64,000 bases of DNA from Hydrangea macrophylla (Eukaryota > Streptophyta > Magnoliopsida > Cornales > Hydrangeaceae), in contig CM066984.1 in assembly GCA_033977485.1 (NCBI GenBank), positions 28,625,501 to 28,689,500 of the forward strand, given 5' to 3'. Under the pieces are notes generated by a model. That model saw nothing but the letters and a program-made list of their open reading frames with translations. It did not search any database and was not told where the DNA came from. Position 1 is the first letter of the stretch. Each line of letters opens with the position of its first letter. The position numbers and the translations under genes were made by a program. This document shows, piece by piece, positions 1 to 10,541 of this stretch.

Positions 1-1056
1 GGCGGAGTGTTTTGATATCGGCACTACTGATGTTTCCCACTGCTGGAGAAGACGATGGAGGAGCTGAGGCAAGAGTATCTTTCTCCTCAGACGGAGATGA
101 GTCAGTAGTCAAATGAGCTCGTGGAGGACCACGACCACCATGACGGCCACCACCACATCCCCTGGAAAAGGAAGGACGCCCATGAAGCTTCCAGCATGTC
201 TCGCGAGTGTGTCCTAGACGATTGTAATGATCACACCAAGGTCTATTATTGTTGGTGTCACGTCCCATATACTGGGGTTCTCTCGGAAGAGTAAAGGCCT
301 TGCCGCCCCGTTGATTAGAGGATACCAAGGCTTACCTATCCGTCAATGAAGAGGGAAACATAACAGAGCGGCGACTTTCTTCATCTTGCACAATAGAAAA
401 GGCTTCTCGAAGAGATGGAAGGGGAACAATACCCAAATACGGCCACCAACTGGATCAAACTCGGGCCTAAGACCGGCTAGAAACTTGAAGATTCTTTCCC
501 CTTCAATGTATTTCTGAAAACCCATAGCATCAGTTGGATTAGAGGGATGAAATGTGATTAAATGATCAAGTTGCTTCCAAAGAGAGCCTAGAGCAATGAA
601 ATACTGGAGAGTAGTGTGATCCCCTTGAACTTCGTCCTGAATTGCTCTTCGAAGTTCATACACTTGGGCAACATTCCCTTGACGGGAATATGTTTCAGCT
701 AAAGTATCCCAAATATCTTTGGCTGTGCCCATAGATAAGAATGGATCTGCAAGTTCAGGTTCCATAGAATGAACTAGCCAACTCATAACAAGAGAATTAT
801 TACCTTCCCACTTGAGATATGTCGGATCATCACGAGTAGGGGCCTTGACTGAACCATCCAGATAACCGAATTTATATCGACTACGGAGCCATAAAGTTGC
901 CGACTGGGACCATGAGAGGTAATTAGCACCATTGAACAACGTAGTGGTGATTTTGGAACCCGGATTCTCAGTAACGTACGACTGTCTTTCGTTACCCATA
1001 GAAGAACCTGAAGAGGCAGCAATAGATTTCTCAGATATCACATCATCTTTTGACAT
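1..1056 (-). pseudogene. copia gag (UBN2 type), frameshifted
   Basis: The gag polyprotein N-terminus starts at 1056 (MSKDDVISEKS). It shows the copia pattern TTTLFNGANYLSWSQSATLWL, AKDIWDTLAETYSRQGN and KFLAGLRPEFDPV. The open frame is lost near 430. The same gag continues in another frame to a CCHC zinc knuckle (WCDHYNRLGHTRETCWKLHG, about 180-240). The second Cys of the knuckle is Tyr, so the nucleic-acid-binding finger is probably dead. Confidence 0.85.
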
Positions 1057-1170
1057 GATGAAGGATACAGATGATCAAGGGATGGTGGTCAAGAGAAGCC
1101 TAAGATGATCCGATCTAATTAAAGAACATAGATCCGCTTACGGATCGAAGACGAACAAACTAGGAGCAAA

Positions 1171-1432
1171 TAGTGTTCTCAAAAAATTATCGCGGCTAGG
1201 TGTGAATAGTGCTTAGTGTTCTCAAAAAATTATCGCGGCTAGGTGTGAATAGTGCTGCGTGAATAGTGATGCGGTGAACAGTAACTCGATGAACAGTAAC
1301 CCGATGAACAGTGCTGCAATGAATAGTGTTGTGATGGACAGTGCGCAATAAACAGTGCTGCGATGAACAGTAACTTCGCGATGAAACTCTCGTTGCGTCG
1401 GCTAGGGTGAGGGTTAGGGTTAGGGTTAGGGT
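1171..1432. repeat. Tandem repeats in copia leader
   Basis: Two perfect 43-bp copies occupy 1171-1213 and 1214-1256. A run of degenerate units built on gaacagt plus gctgcgat or aacccgat follows to about 1385. Positions 1409-1432 carry about four copies of the hexamer ttaggg. All of it lies in the untranslated leader between PBS and gag. Confidence 0.85.
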
Positions 1433-1492
1433 GGCGGTTGATGGTGGTGATGGTAGGCGGCTGGTGGTGGTGACAGAACCCTAATTTAGGGA

Positions 1493-1505
1493 GGCTCTGA
1501 TACCA
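1493..1505 (-). promoter_or_regulatory. Primer-binding site, initiator Met tRNA
   Basis: The minus strand reads TGGTATCAGAGCC next to the LTR end. This is complementary to the 3' end of plant initiator Met tRNA, the usual copia primer. Confidence 0.9.
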
Positions 1506-1656
1506 TGTTGAATAACATTACACAATATTATTGAAGGCTTAATCTCACAACTGTGAGACCTCTTTATTTATAATAACAACAGAACAAGTAATTACACACA
1601 AGTCCCTATACTAATCATAAAATAAATAAAACATTTATAACTAATGAAACTCAACA
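1506..1656 (-). repeat. 5' LTR of left-edge copia
   Basis: The 151-bp LTR reads tgttga...tcaaca on the plus strand, a perfect 6-bp inverted end pair. It directly abuts the primer-binding site at 1493-1505. Its size resembles the copia LTRs at 19979-20135 and 49934-50080. Confidence 0.85.
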
Positions 1657-2415
1657 CACGTATGGAACTACAGTTCTGCGTACAACTCTGTATGTGTTTA
1701 TAGTCAGAAAGGGAGGGAGCCCAGCGTATTCCCAACCTTAGGGAAATTCATTGGGTATTATTATGTTAATTGATTATTGTTGGGTTGGAGTCGAGGGGAC
1801 CACGAGTGATCCTTGGGACTGGGGCATGTTTACTCATACCAGTGTTGTTATACAATACTGACCCGTGTGATGTTTATCATGCGGGGGCATTTCTCAGGAA
1901 ACGCAGTCGTTTTGCAGATTAAGGAGTAGACCGGTATGACTGTTGAATTGCATGGATTTGCTTGAAGGCTTGAAGACCTTTACTGTTCATTTGCTATTTT
2001 CTTTAATTTGGCATTATAGGCCATTATTGTAGTTGGCATTGGGACGTTTAGTTGCTCTGACCAGAGATTGTAATAGAGGTTATTCTTTCAAAGCTTTAAT
2101 TATAAATTAAAAGATTTTTATTATTAATGAGAATTTAGAAATGTTTATTCAGCTTCCGCTTTTCAATTTAAGTGATTTAGTTGATGTAGCTTTAATCAAC
2201 TAGATTTGAGAATTTTCGGAAACGCGCGAGTGTTTTTTTTAAAATGGAAATGTGGTGGTTTTGTTTTAAAAACATTAAATGGAGATTTATTACAAATGTT
2301 TTAATCAGGTTTTTAAGAACATCTATTTTCATTAAAAAAATTTAATAGGATGGGCTTCGTGGTGTCCATTCCGATAGTTGGGCAGTCGAATAATAGTCTA
2401 GATTTAGTTCTATGC
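1657..2415 (+). repeat. Gypsy-type LTR fragment (3' part, truncated)
   Basis: This block is colinear and highly similar to 27315-28075, the last quarter of the solo LTR at 25189-28110. Similarity stops abruptly at 2415, about 35 bp before the expected ...ggtgtgaca end. On the left it is interrupted by the copia LTR. Confidence 0.8.
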
Positions 2416-4539
2416 AGATGAGGTTAATGGGAAAATAGAAGGCAAATAAGGAGGAACTACTTTCTGCTTGGAATTCTATAAAGACTGAATGGTACAAGAA
2501 GCACGAGTACCACAAACACCACCACGGTAAGGTAACCATAAAAATTTATCTTAGATCTGTAGTTCTATGGGTTTTTTTTTTTTTTTGGAACAAAACTGTC
2601 AATGTTCTAAAAATCACTAACCGGTAGGCGGGTATTGAAGGGGGGCCCAGCACCTAGAAGCCTAGGCGGAAAATTTATTTTTAAACAAAATTTATAATAT
2701 AGAGACAATTCTCGTATAAAAAAAAAAATTCACATTATCAACAAACTAAATTTCTAAATGTTCTTCTCCATATCCCTCCAATACTCTCTCCATCGGACTC
2801 AAACTCATACTCCTCGTCAAAGTTAACTCCTAAAACTTAACCCATCAAAGTTTTCATCTTTTCCAAAAACACCCTTGATTTAGATTAATCTAATTCTACT
2901 AAAATTACTATCTCACCACCACATTTTAGAAAGAACCCACCAAGGGTTGCCCCGCCCAGTGTCAGATTTTAGGTGCGGGCACATGTCTAAAGGTCTATTT
3001 GGAATGGCATTTGTGGAATGCATTCTCACCAATTATAACTATAATTATCATCTTCATCAACTTATTGTAAAGATGCATTCTAATTCAATTTTACTTTTTC
3101 ACAAAAGAAAATCTTACTTTCTTCTATTTTTAAGGTGGAGATGATGTTTTTCACACAAGGACATGAATTGGACGTTGATGGAACCCCATGCTCCTCAACT
3201 TCCGTGGTATATATCTCTTACTTTATGATGCTTCTATATCCATCTCTACCTCTCTTTTGGTTTTTCTCTCTCTACGTATATGAAATGTATCAATATTAAT
3301 ACACGCACTACTAAAAAAAATCACTTCTAAGCCAAACTGATCATAAGTATCAGACTACCTGTCTAACTTTTTTTGTGTGATGTAAGAGAGTATAACACGT
3401 AAGTAGGATAGTACAGTAATATTGATATAAATAAATATAAATAATGTAGAGACAAATGGGTCTGGAGGAGTAAATGGGTCGAGTGCAAGCCAAGGTGTCC
3501 CAAGAAAAAGAGAGAGAGCAGTAGGTATGGAGAGCCTTAGGGTAGCTTATATGTGAGTTGTTGAGTTTTCCGAGTAATGGAGAGAATGAGAGCTTTTGGT
3601 CTCAGTAGGGTTCTCGTTGTATATTGTTTATGATGATGGTATTAAATGAGGGTGTAGGACTTATAGCTGAGGAAAAGGAGTGTAGGTCAGTCAAGCATGA
3701 CTGACATGGAGCTTAGTGGCTTCCTTAGAGAGGCTTCTAGGTTGGTGGACAAGAGAGGAGAGAATGATGCTTTCGGCTATGAGATGTGTTGACGAGATAG
3801 AAGGGAGGTGTCATAGTTGGTGACAAGAAAGGTGCATAGGGGGCGGATGATTGGATTATGTCGGTGAATATTCTCAGTAAGTATGGCTACACGCCAGAGG
3901 TTCTAATTGGTTTAGGAGGTAGGTGAGGTGAGAGGTGAGGTGTAGTGGTGGTGTGTGCATCGTAGGTGGATGGGATAGGGGGCACACGTGATGATGCACG
4001 TGTCTCTCTCTTTCCTTGGAACTAACCCTAGCTTTGCCCCCATGAGGAGTCTAGCTAGGGAGATGCCCTTGACTTTAGCCACTGAGCCATGAACTCTCGA
4101 GATCCCAATGTGTGAAACCCTTTAATCCTGCTCCTGACCAAGGGTGTTTGTGTGTGACAGTGTTAGAGGCATGGAGCCTTAGTCTGTTGGAGGCAACATA
4201 GCCTGGAGGTGTCCACGATGGAGGTGACTACTCCTTTGCTGAGGAGGTGACCCTCTGAGGGGGTGACACCCTTGGTGAGGTTGTGTCACCCTTGAGGAGG
4301 TGGTAACACCCATGTCATGAATAAGACACATGTGATGGTGATGATGTGGAAGGCTGCCACATAGCATATTTAGTGTATTTACCTACATTTGCCCCCCCTG
4401 CGTGGTAGGTGGGCATGATAGCCCCAAATTTAGCTGGGATCATATAGAATTGTCTTTGGTAGACAACGGGTGTTGCATACTAGTAAGGAAAAATTGATGC
4501 ACAACGACAGTTCTTTGCTTGGAAGTCCTCGCACTATAG
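2416..4539. other. No gene recognised
   Basis: This is AT-rich, repeat-derived DNA with short ORFs only. None has a recognisable domain, and I see no SOS1 exon here. Confidence 0.5.
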
Positions 4540-5070
4540 AGATATGAAGATCAGGATCACACCTGATGAAAAATTGGAGATTAGGACCATATCGTTGGAG
4601 ATGGAGATCAGGCCGCGTGTTTTGTAGTTTTGGAGATCAGTGTCGTGCACGTTAGAGATTGGAGATCCGAGGGAAAGCATGATGCGCGAAGTCATGGAGA
4701 TATGGAGATTACGGTGAAAGCGCGATGCTCATGCTGGCCTGTGGTGGAGAGCGCAATGTTCATGCCACCCATATAAAGCTTAGGGGCATAGCGCAATGCT
4801 CGTGTCGCCCTGTGGTGGAGAGTGTAATGCCCATACCACCTGTATAAAGTTTAGGGGAAGAGCGCGATGCTCGTGCCACTCGTATAAAGTTTAGGGGTAG
4901 AGCACAATACTCGTGCCACCCTATATGGAGATATGGAGAGTAGGGCCGCTCCTTTTAGAGATTTGGAGATCAGGGCCATGCCCGTTAGAGATTTAACGTG
5001 ATGCGCCCTATATAAAGTGGAGATCGTGCTTTATGGAGAAATGGAGACCAGCGCCGCACCCCGATAGAGA
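4540..5070. repeat. Degenerate tandem array with 31/40-bp units
   Basis: Within 4716-4930 six units begin with a variant of agagcgcgatgctcgtgcca, at about 4716, 4748, 4788, 4819, 4859 and 4899. Two unit lengths are mixed. One is about 31 bp ending gccctgtggtgg, the other 40 bp ending tataaagtttagggg. The flanks carry many diverged repeats of ggagatcagg-type words. No coding function is evident. Confidence 0.8.
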
Positions 5071-5909
5071 ATAAATGACAACAGCGTTGATACTGATAAA
5101 TGGATTAATTGTACGCTTGCTGGAAGTGCAGACTGTATGTCACAAACTTGTTGTTAATCATGTTGTGCAATGTCGTCTAGAGGTATCAATGCACTAGTGT
5201 ATGGAGGATGTGGTTGTTTGTCACTTGCATCTTTAGGCGCTTAGAGCGACAAGTGAATGTGTAAAATCGTGATGAAATATGGGATGCTTGTTGGTGAATG
5301 TTGCTGGTGTTACTGCCGATACACTTGTGGCCTCCATAACTTGGCCTTGGTGGGTTGGTGGAGGCATCCTTGTACTCCGTGGGTGGTGTACTGTTTTTGA
5401 ATGGTGTTGGGGTGTCCACCATAATTTGTAAAATTGGCAATAAAAGTTGGCGTACCCTTCATTTATAGTGGTACAATTGACAGAAGCACTACTAGCAAGC
5501 CAGACGAATGTATTTATGACTTCAAGGTGGAGTTTGCCAGAAATTGTGTGGAAATGAGAGGCCCTTCCTTTGATCATCACTGGTTATGTGGTGGTACTAG
5601 CTTTGGCGACTGACTTGTTCGTTGGAGAAGAACTTATGTGCGAAGCAACCATCCCCCTCCTCTTTTCTTTTTTTTTAATGCCTCTATGTATTGTTGTGGC
5701 AAACTTGGTGTTTTGTGGTGCTGAACTGTGGTAGCTAGTGTCCATTGGACTCTGGCTTGGAACATGGGACTGAAAATTCCATGTGGACTTTTGCCTTGGG
5801 GGTGGGGATGTGCTTTTGAGGGAGTGGGCTTGGTGAGGGTGAAGTTTGTGGAAGTGAAAGCCCCGTTCTTTAGTTGAGTACGGCGCAGCATGGTCGTAGT
5901 GACTTTGGA
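5071..5909. other. No gene recognised
   Basis: Several minus-strand ORFs of 84-115 codons overlap here (5186-5891), but none has a recognisable domain, a signal peptide or splice signals. I treat them as chance ORFs. Confidence 0.45.
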
Positions 5910-6111
5910 TTGCTCCTAATACCTCTCTTGCTCATAAAAGTACCTCCACTGCATGTTTTACTTCCCGTACTCGTCCTTTGGTAATCGACTCTGGTGTCAC
6001 CGATCATCTCACAGGTATATCCACCCCTTTTTCGTCTCTTGAACCGTCCTCATCTTTACCTCCCGTTACTTTGGCAGATGGCTCTTCTATGCCCATTGAA
6101 GGCATAGGGAC

Positions 6112-6503
6112 CTATGACACACGGACTCTTCGAAAAGGGCACCGCACCCGCACCTAGCGCACACCCGTACTGGGTGCTCCATGGATTCTTTAAGTTCTTT
6201 TGGAGTGTGGCTAGAGCTTTTTTGTAGCATTTTCTTTTAAAAAAGAACACAAGGTCTTCATACAATTTTGAAAACTTTGGGGGTTTAAAAGATAAATAAT
6301 AGTAATTATCTAGGGTATACACTAATGCACTAATAGTCATAAAATAATTTGTATATACTACTATCTAAAAGTATATTTTTAATATTTAATCCAAGTACTC
6401 CCTCAGCACCCGCACCATTACTTTTTGGAAAATTGACGAATCCCTCACACCCACATCCCCGTACCCGAATCCCCGCACCCGCACCCGCACCGGTGCTACC
6501 TAG
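6112..6503. mobile_element. hAT-type MITE, 392 bp, 8-bp TSD
   Basis: The insert splits the copia protease reading frame. It is flanked by the perfect direct repeat atagggac (6104-6111 and 6504-6511). Removing it restores the continuity of the copia protease. Its ends are imperfect inverted repeats (ctatgacacacgg versus ctaggtagcaccgg on the opposite strand), followed by a GC-rich cacccgcacc-type subterminal repeat. The 8-bp TSD and non-coding content fit a non-autonomous hAT element. A related fragment is at 24870-24915. Confidence 0.88.
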
Positions 6504-7661
6504 ATAGGGACTGTCTAGTTATCCCCGTCTTTGTCCTTATCATCTATTCTTTTTATTTCTCGTCTACCCTTTAACTTGATATCCATTGCGAAGTTGACTA
6601 AAGATCTTAATGCTTGTGTTTCCTTTTTCCCTGATTCTGTTCTTATTCAGGATTTGACGACTCGAAGGACGATTGTCGTAGGGTATGAATCTGAAGGTCT
6701 TTACTACTTTTATGAATTGCCTACTTCTTCTACTCCAACAGCGTGTCCTGCCATTGTGTCTCCTCACCAGATCCACTGTCGTCTTGGTCATCCTTCCTTG
6801 GTCAATCTGAAGCTATTAGAACTAGTTTAAGTCATTTATCTTCTTTAGAGTGTGAGTCCTATCAATTTGGGAAGCATCACTGTGTCCAATTTGCTACACA
6901 AGTTAATAAACTTGTGTCTAGGCCATTTCAATTAGTGCATTAAGATGATTGGGGTCCACACTGTGTTACATCTGTTAAGGGGTATCGGTATTTTGTTAAT
7001 TTTGTTGATGATTTTTCCCGAACTACGTGGCTTTATTTAATGACAAATCATAGTGAGTTATTTTCTATTTTTTCTACATTCTGTAATGAAATTAAAACTC
7101 AGTTAAATGTTCCTATTAAAATTCTACGTAGTGACAATGCATAAGAACATTTTTTTTCCCATCCTTTCTCAACATATATGACACAACATGGCATGCTTCA
7201 TCAATCCTCGGGTGTTCATACCCCTCAACAAAATGGGGTTGCAAAAAGAATAAACCGTCACTTATTAGAAGTCACCCATACATTGTTATTTGAGATGAGG
7301 GTCCCCAAGAGTTTCTGGGGAGATGCAGTTCTTACTGCTTGCCATTTAATTAATCGTATACCGTCTTCCATCCTTGATTGGGGCACACCCCACGCCACTT
7401 TGTTTCCCACTACCCCACCTTTCCCTGTTGCTCCACGTGTGTTCGGGTGTGTTTGTTTTGTGCATCAACTTACTCCAGGTACCGATAAATTGGATCCCAG
7501 TGCTATAAAGTGTGTTTTCTTGGGGCACTCCAGAACAAAGAAGGGTTATCGTTGTTATAGTCCTTCCTTGCGTCGCTTCTTTGTTTCTGCTGATGTTACC
7601 TTCTTTGAATCCACTCCATATTACTCTGAGTCTCGCTCTATTACTGATCTTGACTTTATGG

Positions 7662-7704
7662 TTCCCCTTCCCCTTCCCCTTCCCCTTCCCCTTCCCCTTC
7701 CCCT
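7662..7704 (+). repeat. CCCTTC hexamer repeat
   Basis: About seven tandem hexamers sit inside the copia integrase C-terminal region and encode alternating Pro-Leu. The sister copia near 57560 has only a short version, so the run expanded in this copy. Confidence 0.9.
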
Positions 7705-9339
7705 ACCTCCCAAAGCTAGATTGGACCGTCCTGAACATACACTTGCCGTTATCAGAATGTTGAGACTATTCCGGATTCAACTACTCCGCCTGTGGCCTCT
7801 GTCTTCAGATCCGCCTTCGTCAGACTCGGACCTTCTGATTGCTCTCCGGAAGAGTAAGCGTACTCGTACTTCCCATCCTATTTCAAATTGTCACTTATGA
7901 TCATTTATCTTCTACTTTCTCTTCGTTCGTTGTCTCTTTGTCTACTTTCTCTCTTCCTAAGTCTACTGCAGATGCTCTTTCCCATTCAGGATGGAAACAA
8001 GCTATGCATGTTGAGATGCTTGCCTTGAGAGAAACTGGTACTTGGGAATTAGTATTCTTCCATCTGGGAAATCTGTAGTTGGGTGTCGTTGGGTTTTTAC
8101 TGTTAAAATGTATCCTGATGGCACCCTTGATCAGCTGAAAGCATGTAGTGTTGCCAAGGGGTATACTCCGGTTTATGGTCTTGATTATTCCGAGACTTTC
8201 TCTTCGGTTGCCAAGATTGCTTTCGTTCATCTCTTTATCTCCCTTGCCGATACTTATCACTGGCTATTACATCAATTTGATGTCAAAAATGCATTTCTAT
8301 ATAGCACTCTTTTGGAGGAGGTTGTATAGAGCCACCGACTGGGTTTGTTGCTCAGGGGAGTCTAGTATGGTTTGTTGATTGAAGAAGTCCTTGTATGGTC
8401 TGAAACAGTCCCCTTGTGCTTGGTTTGGAAGATTTAGTGAAGTGGTTGCTGAATTTGGTCTCCAGCGGTGTGGTGTTGATCACTCTGTCTTTTATAAGCA
8501 CTCTTCAGCAGGTAAAATCCTACTTGTTGTTTATGTTGATGATATTGTTATAACTGGAGATGATTCCAAGGGAATTCAGGTGTTGAAGCACTTCTTGCAA
8601 AAGCAATTCCAAACAAAAGACTAGGGGCAACACAGATACTTCTGGGCATTGAAGTGGCTAGATCCAGTGAAGGGATTTGTCTCTCTCAAAGAAAGTATGT
8701 TCTTGATCTCCTCTCTAAAACAGGCATGTTAGGGTCCAAGCCCTTGGATTCTCCTCTGGATCCTAATACTATGTTGTTCCCAGATCAAAGAGAGCTCATT
8801 GATGACCCAGGACAGTACAGACATCTTGTAGGGAAGCTTAATTACCTAATAGTAACTAGACCTGATATTGCATTCGCTGTGAGTGTGATTAGCCAGTTTA
8901 TGAATTGTCCTCGAACAACCCATTGGGATGCAGTGATGCACATTTTGGGATATCGCAAAGGTGCTCCAAGACGTGGTTTGTTATACAAAGAACATGGTCA
9001 CATATGAGTTGAAGGTTACACTGATGCAGATTGGGCAGGTTCTCCTGGTGATAGGAGATCCACTACTGGCTATTGTGTTATCGTTGGAGGCAACTTTGTT
9101 TCATGGAAAAGCAAGAAATAAATTGTGGTAGCACGGTTTAGTGCAGAATAAGAGTATAGAGCCATGGTCCACACTACTTGTGAGCTAGTATGGATGAAGC
9201 ATTTATTAGAGGAACTTGGGTTTACTCAAACTACTCCAATGAATTTATTTTGTGATAATCAAGCTGCATGTCATATCGCTTCTAATCCCATATTTCATGA
9301 AAGGACAAAGCACATTGAAGTTGATCTCACTTACCCTCA

Positions 9340-10170
9340 GAATGCACCTTGACATTGTAAACCCATTTACAACCAACAAAAAGGAGCATCAGTAGTTTTG
9401 TCGAGCAAAAAGAGGAAACGTGTAATAGTATGCAACTTTGTAAGGAAGTCAACCAACTATAAGGTGGAAGGAAGAAATGGGAGGGAGAGAGTGCCAAGCT
9501 GAAGATGAAGACGCACAAAGTGGCAATCGATCTCACTCTGCTTTGTGCGCTTGTGAAAACAGAGGTGTGCGTGATTTGAATGGCACTCTTGTTATCACAA
9601 TACATTGGATTAGGAGCCGATAACGAGACACCAAGATCAGCAAGTATTCAACGCAATCAAACAATCTCAACAGTAGTTATAGCCATCGCACGATACTCAG
9701 CCTCAGCAGAAGAGCGAGAGACACCAGATTTTGCTTTTTGCTTTTCCAGGAGATGAGTGAGTCACCAAGAAATACGTAGAAGCCCGATCCATAGAATTTC
9801 CAGCCCAATCAGCATAAGAATAAGTTCGAAGCTTCAAAGAGGAGGATGAAGGGAACAATAATGTCAATAAACTCTGACACAAGGTATCACGAAGGTAGCG
9901 ATGAATACGAACAATAGCAACCCAATGACCGTAGTAGGGGAAGAAACAAACTGATTAACGATATGAACAACATATGCAATATCTACCGTGAGATAGACTA
10001 AACTGCCCACGACAGTCCGATAGAAGGTAGGATCAGGCAACAAAACACCATCCGAGGAAGAGTAACGAGCATTAAGCTCCAAAGGGTCAGCTGTCCGTGT
10101 ATTTGTGGGACGAGCTCTCTCAAATAACACCCAAGTGTCAGCTCGAAAAGTTGTCAACTAGTTCGTATGA
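9340..10170 (-). pseudogene. copia RT/RNase H fragment
   Basis: Read leftwards, the end of reverse transcriptase (VVGSLVYLTVDIAYVVHIVN, about 10020-9950) leads into RNase H (YADWAG near 9810, SAEAEYRAM near 9700, YCDNKSAIQI near 9600). The RNase H C-terminus follows in shifted frames (KRTKQSEIDCHFVRLHLQLG, about 9555-9495). A piece resembling the start of RT (VGCKWVYNVK, about 9390-9360) lies after the C-terminus, so the fragment is rearranged. No LTR is visible. Confidence 0.8.
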
Positions 10171-10356
10171 GCTAAATAGTCCAAGCCCAGACCTTAATGG
10201 AAGTTATTTGTTAATCAATTAACTGCTTCTTACTATATTTACATATAAAGAAGGAGAGAACTAAGACAATCAGACTTAAATTAGGACGTGCTAGTTCAAC
10301 TCTTTAAATAAATGTACTTAGGATCAATAATATAAATTGGAAAATATGAATATAAC

Positions 10357-10541
10357 CTTAACTGACAAAGAAAGCGACAAGGCCACAGCCCCTCGCAAAC
10401 CAGACCAAATAAGAATAGTAGCTTCCTTCCAATCCAGCCCATAGCCAAAATACCACAGAAAAGGATACAATACTCCAACAACTACTATCCGGGAGACTTG
10501 GACAAACACATATAGGAGAATAAGGTAGCCCCATGAGTTTC
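10357..10541 (-). CDS. SOS1: SOS1 exon ([15 protein letters not shown])
   Basis: The 185-bp exon follows the acceptor tgatacag. It completes Gly, then encodes [46 protein letters not shown] and [11 protein letters not shown], ending in phase 0 at the donor gttata. The [14 protein letters not shown] block is the most diagnostic SOS1 sequence here. The following exon, usually carrying the TGTLF and NGSTTQF motifs, was not found between 1 and 10356. Confidence 0.94.

Larger units (their letters stand above)
1..1656 (-). mobile_element. Ty1/copia retrotransposon, 5' end, cut by window edge
   Basis: Read leftwards this is a 5' LTR (1656-1506), a PBS (1505-1493), a 436-bp repeat-rich leader and a gag gene. 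It runs off the window after the gag zinc-knuckle region. The 151-bp LTR has TG...CA ends. It is inserted in a gypsy-LTR fragment whose sequence resumes at 1657. The second target-site copy lies outside the window. Confidence 0.88.
5910..9333 (+). pseudogene. Ty1/copia pol, decayed, no LTRs or gag
   Basis: The order is protease (VIDSGVTDHLTG, about 5981-6016), GAG-pre-integrase (6745-6940), integrase (6930-7400), reverse transcriptase (about 7965-8620, with YVDDI at 8532-8546) and RNase H (about 9005-9333). The protease is split by the MITE at 6112-6503. Many stops and frameshifts are present, for example near 6830, 6943, 7143, 7898, 8078, 8327, 8622 and 9005. The integrase motif QQNGVAERKN reads QQNGVAKRIN, so the catalytic Glu is Lys. 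A CCCTTC repeat adds a Pro-Leu run at 7662-7704. It belongs to the same family as the copia at 55575-59852. The 3' end is cut at about 9333, where an opposite-strand copia fragment begins. Confidence 0.9.

Noticed and set aside
1409..1432. Telomere repeat or chromosome end
   Set aside because: There are only about four ttaggg units. They are not the usual plant tttaggg and lie inside a copia leader flanked by unique sequence.
5186..5891. Overlapping minus-strand ORFs of 84-115 codons
   Set aside because: They have low-complexity composition, no domain and no splice or regulatory context. Random open frames of this size are expected.
1..10356. Next SOS1 exon (TGTLF/NGSTTQF region) on the minus strand
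   Set aside because: I looked for these motifs and for splice-framed matches and found none. The exon is probably beyond the left edge.
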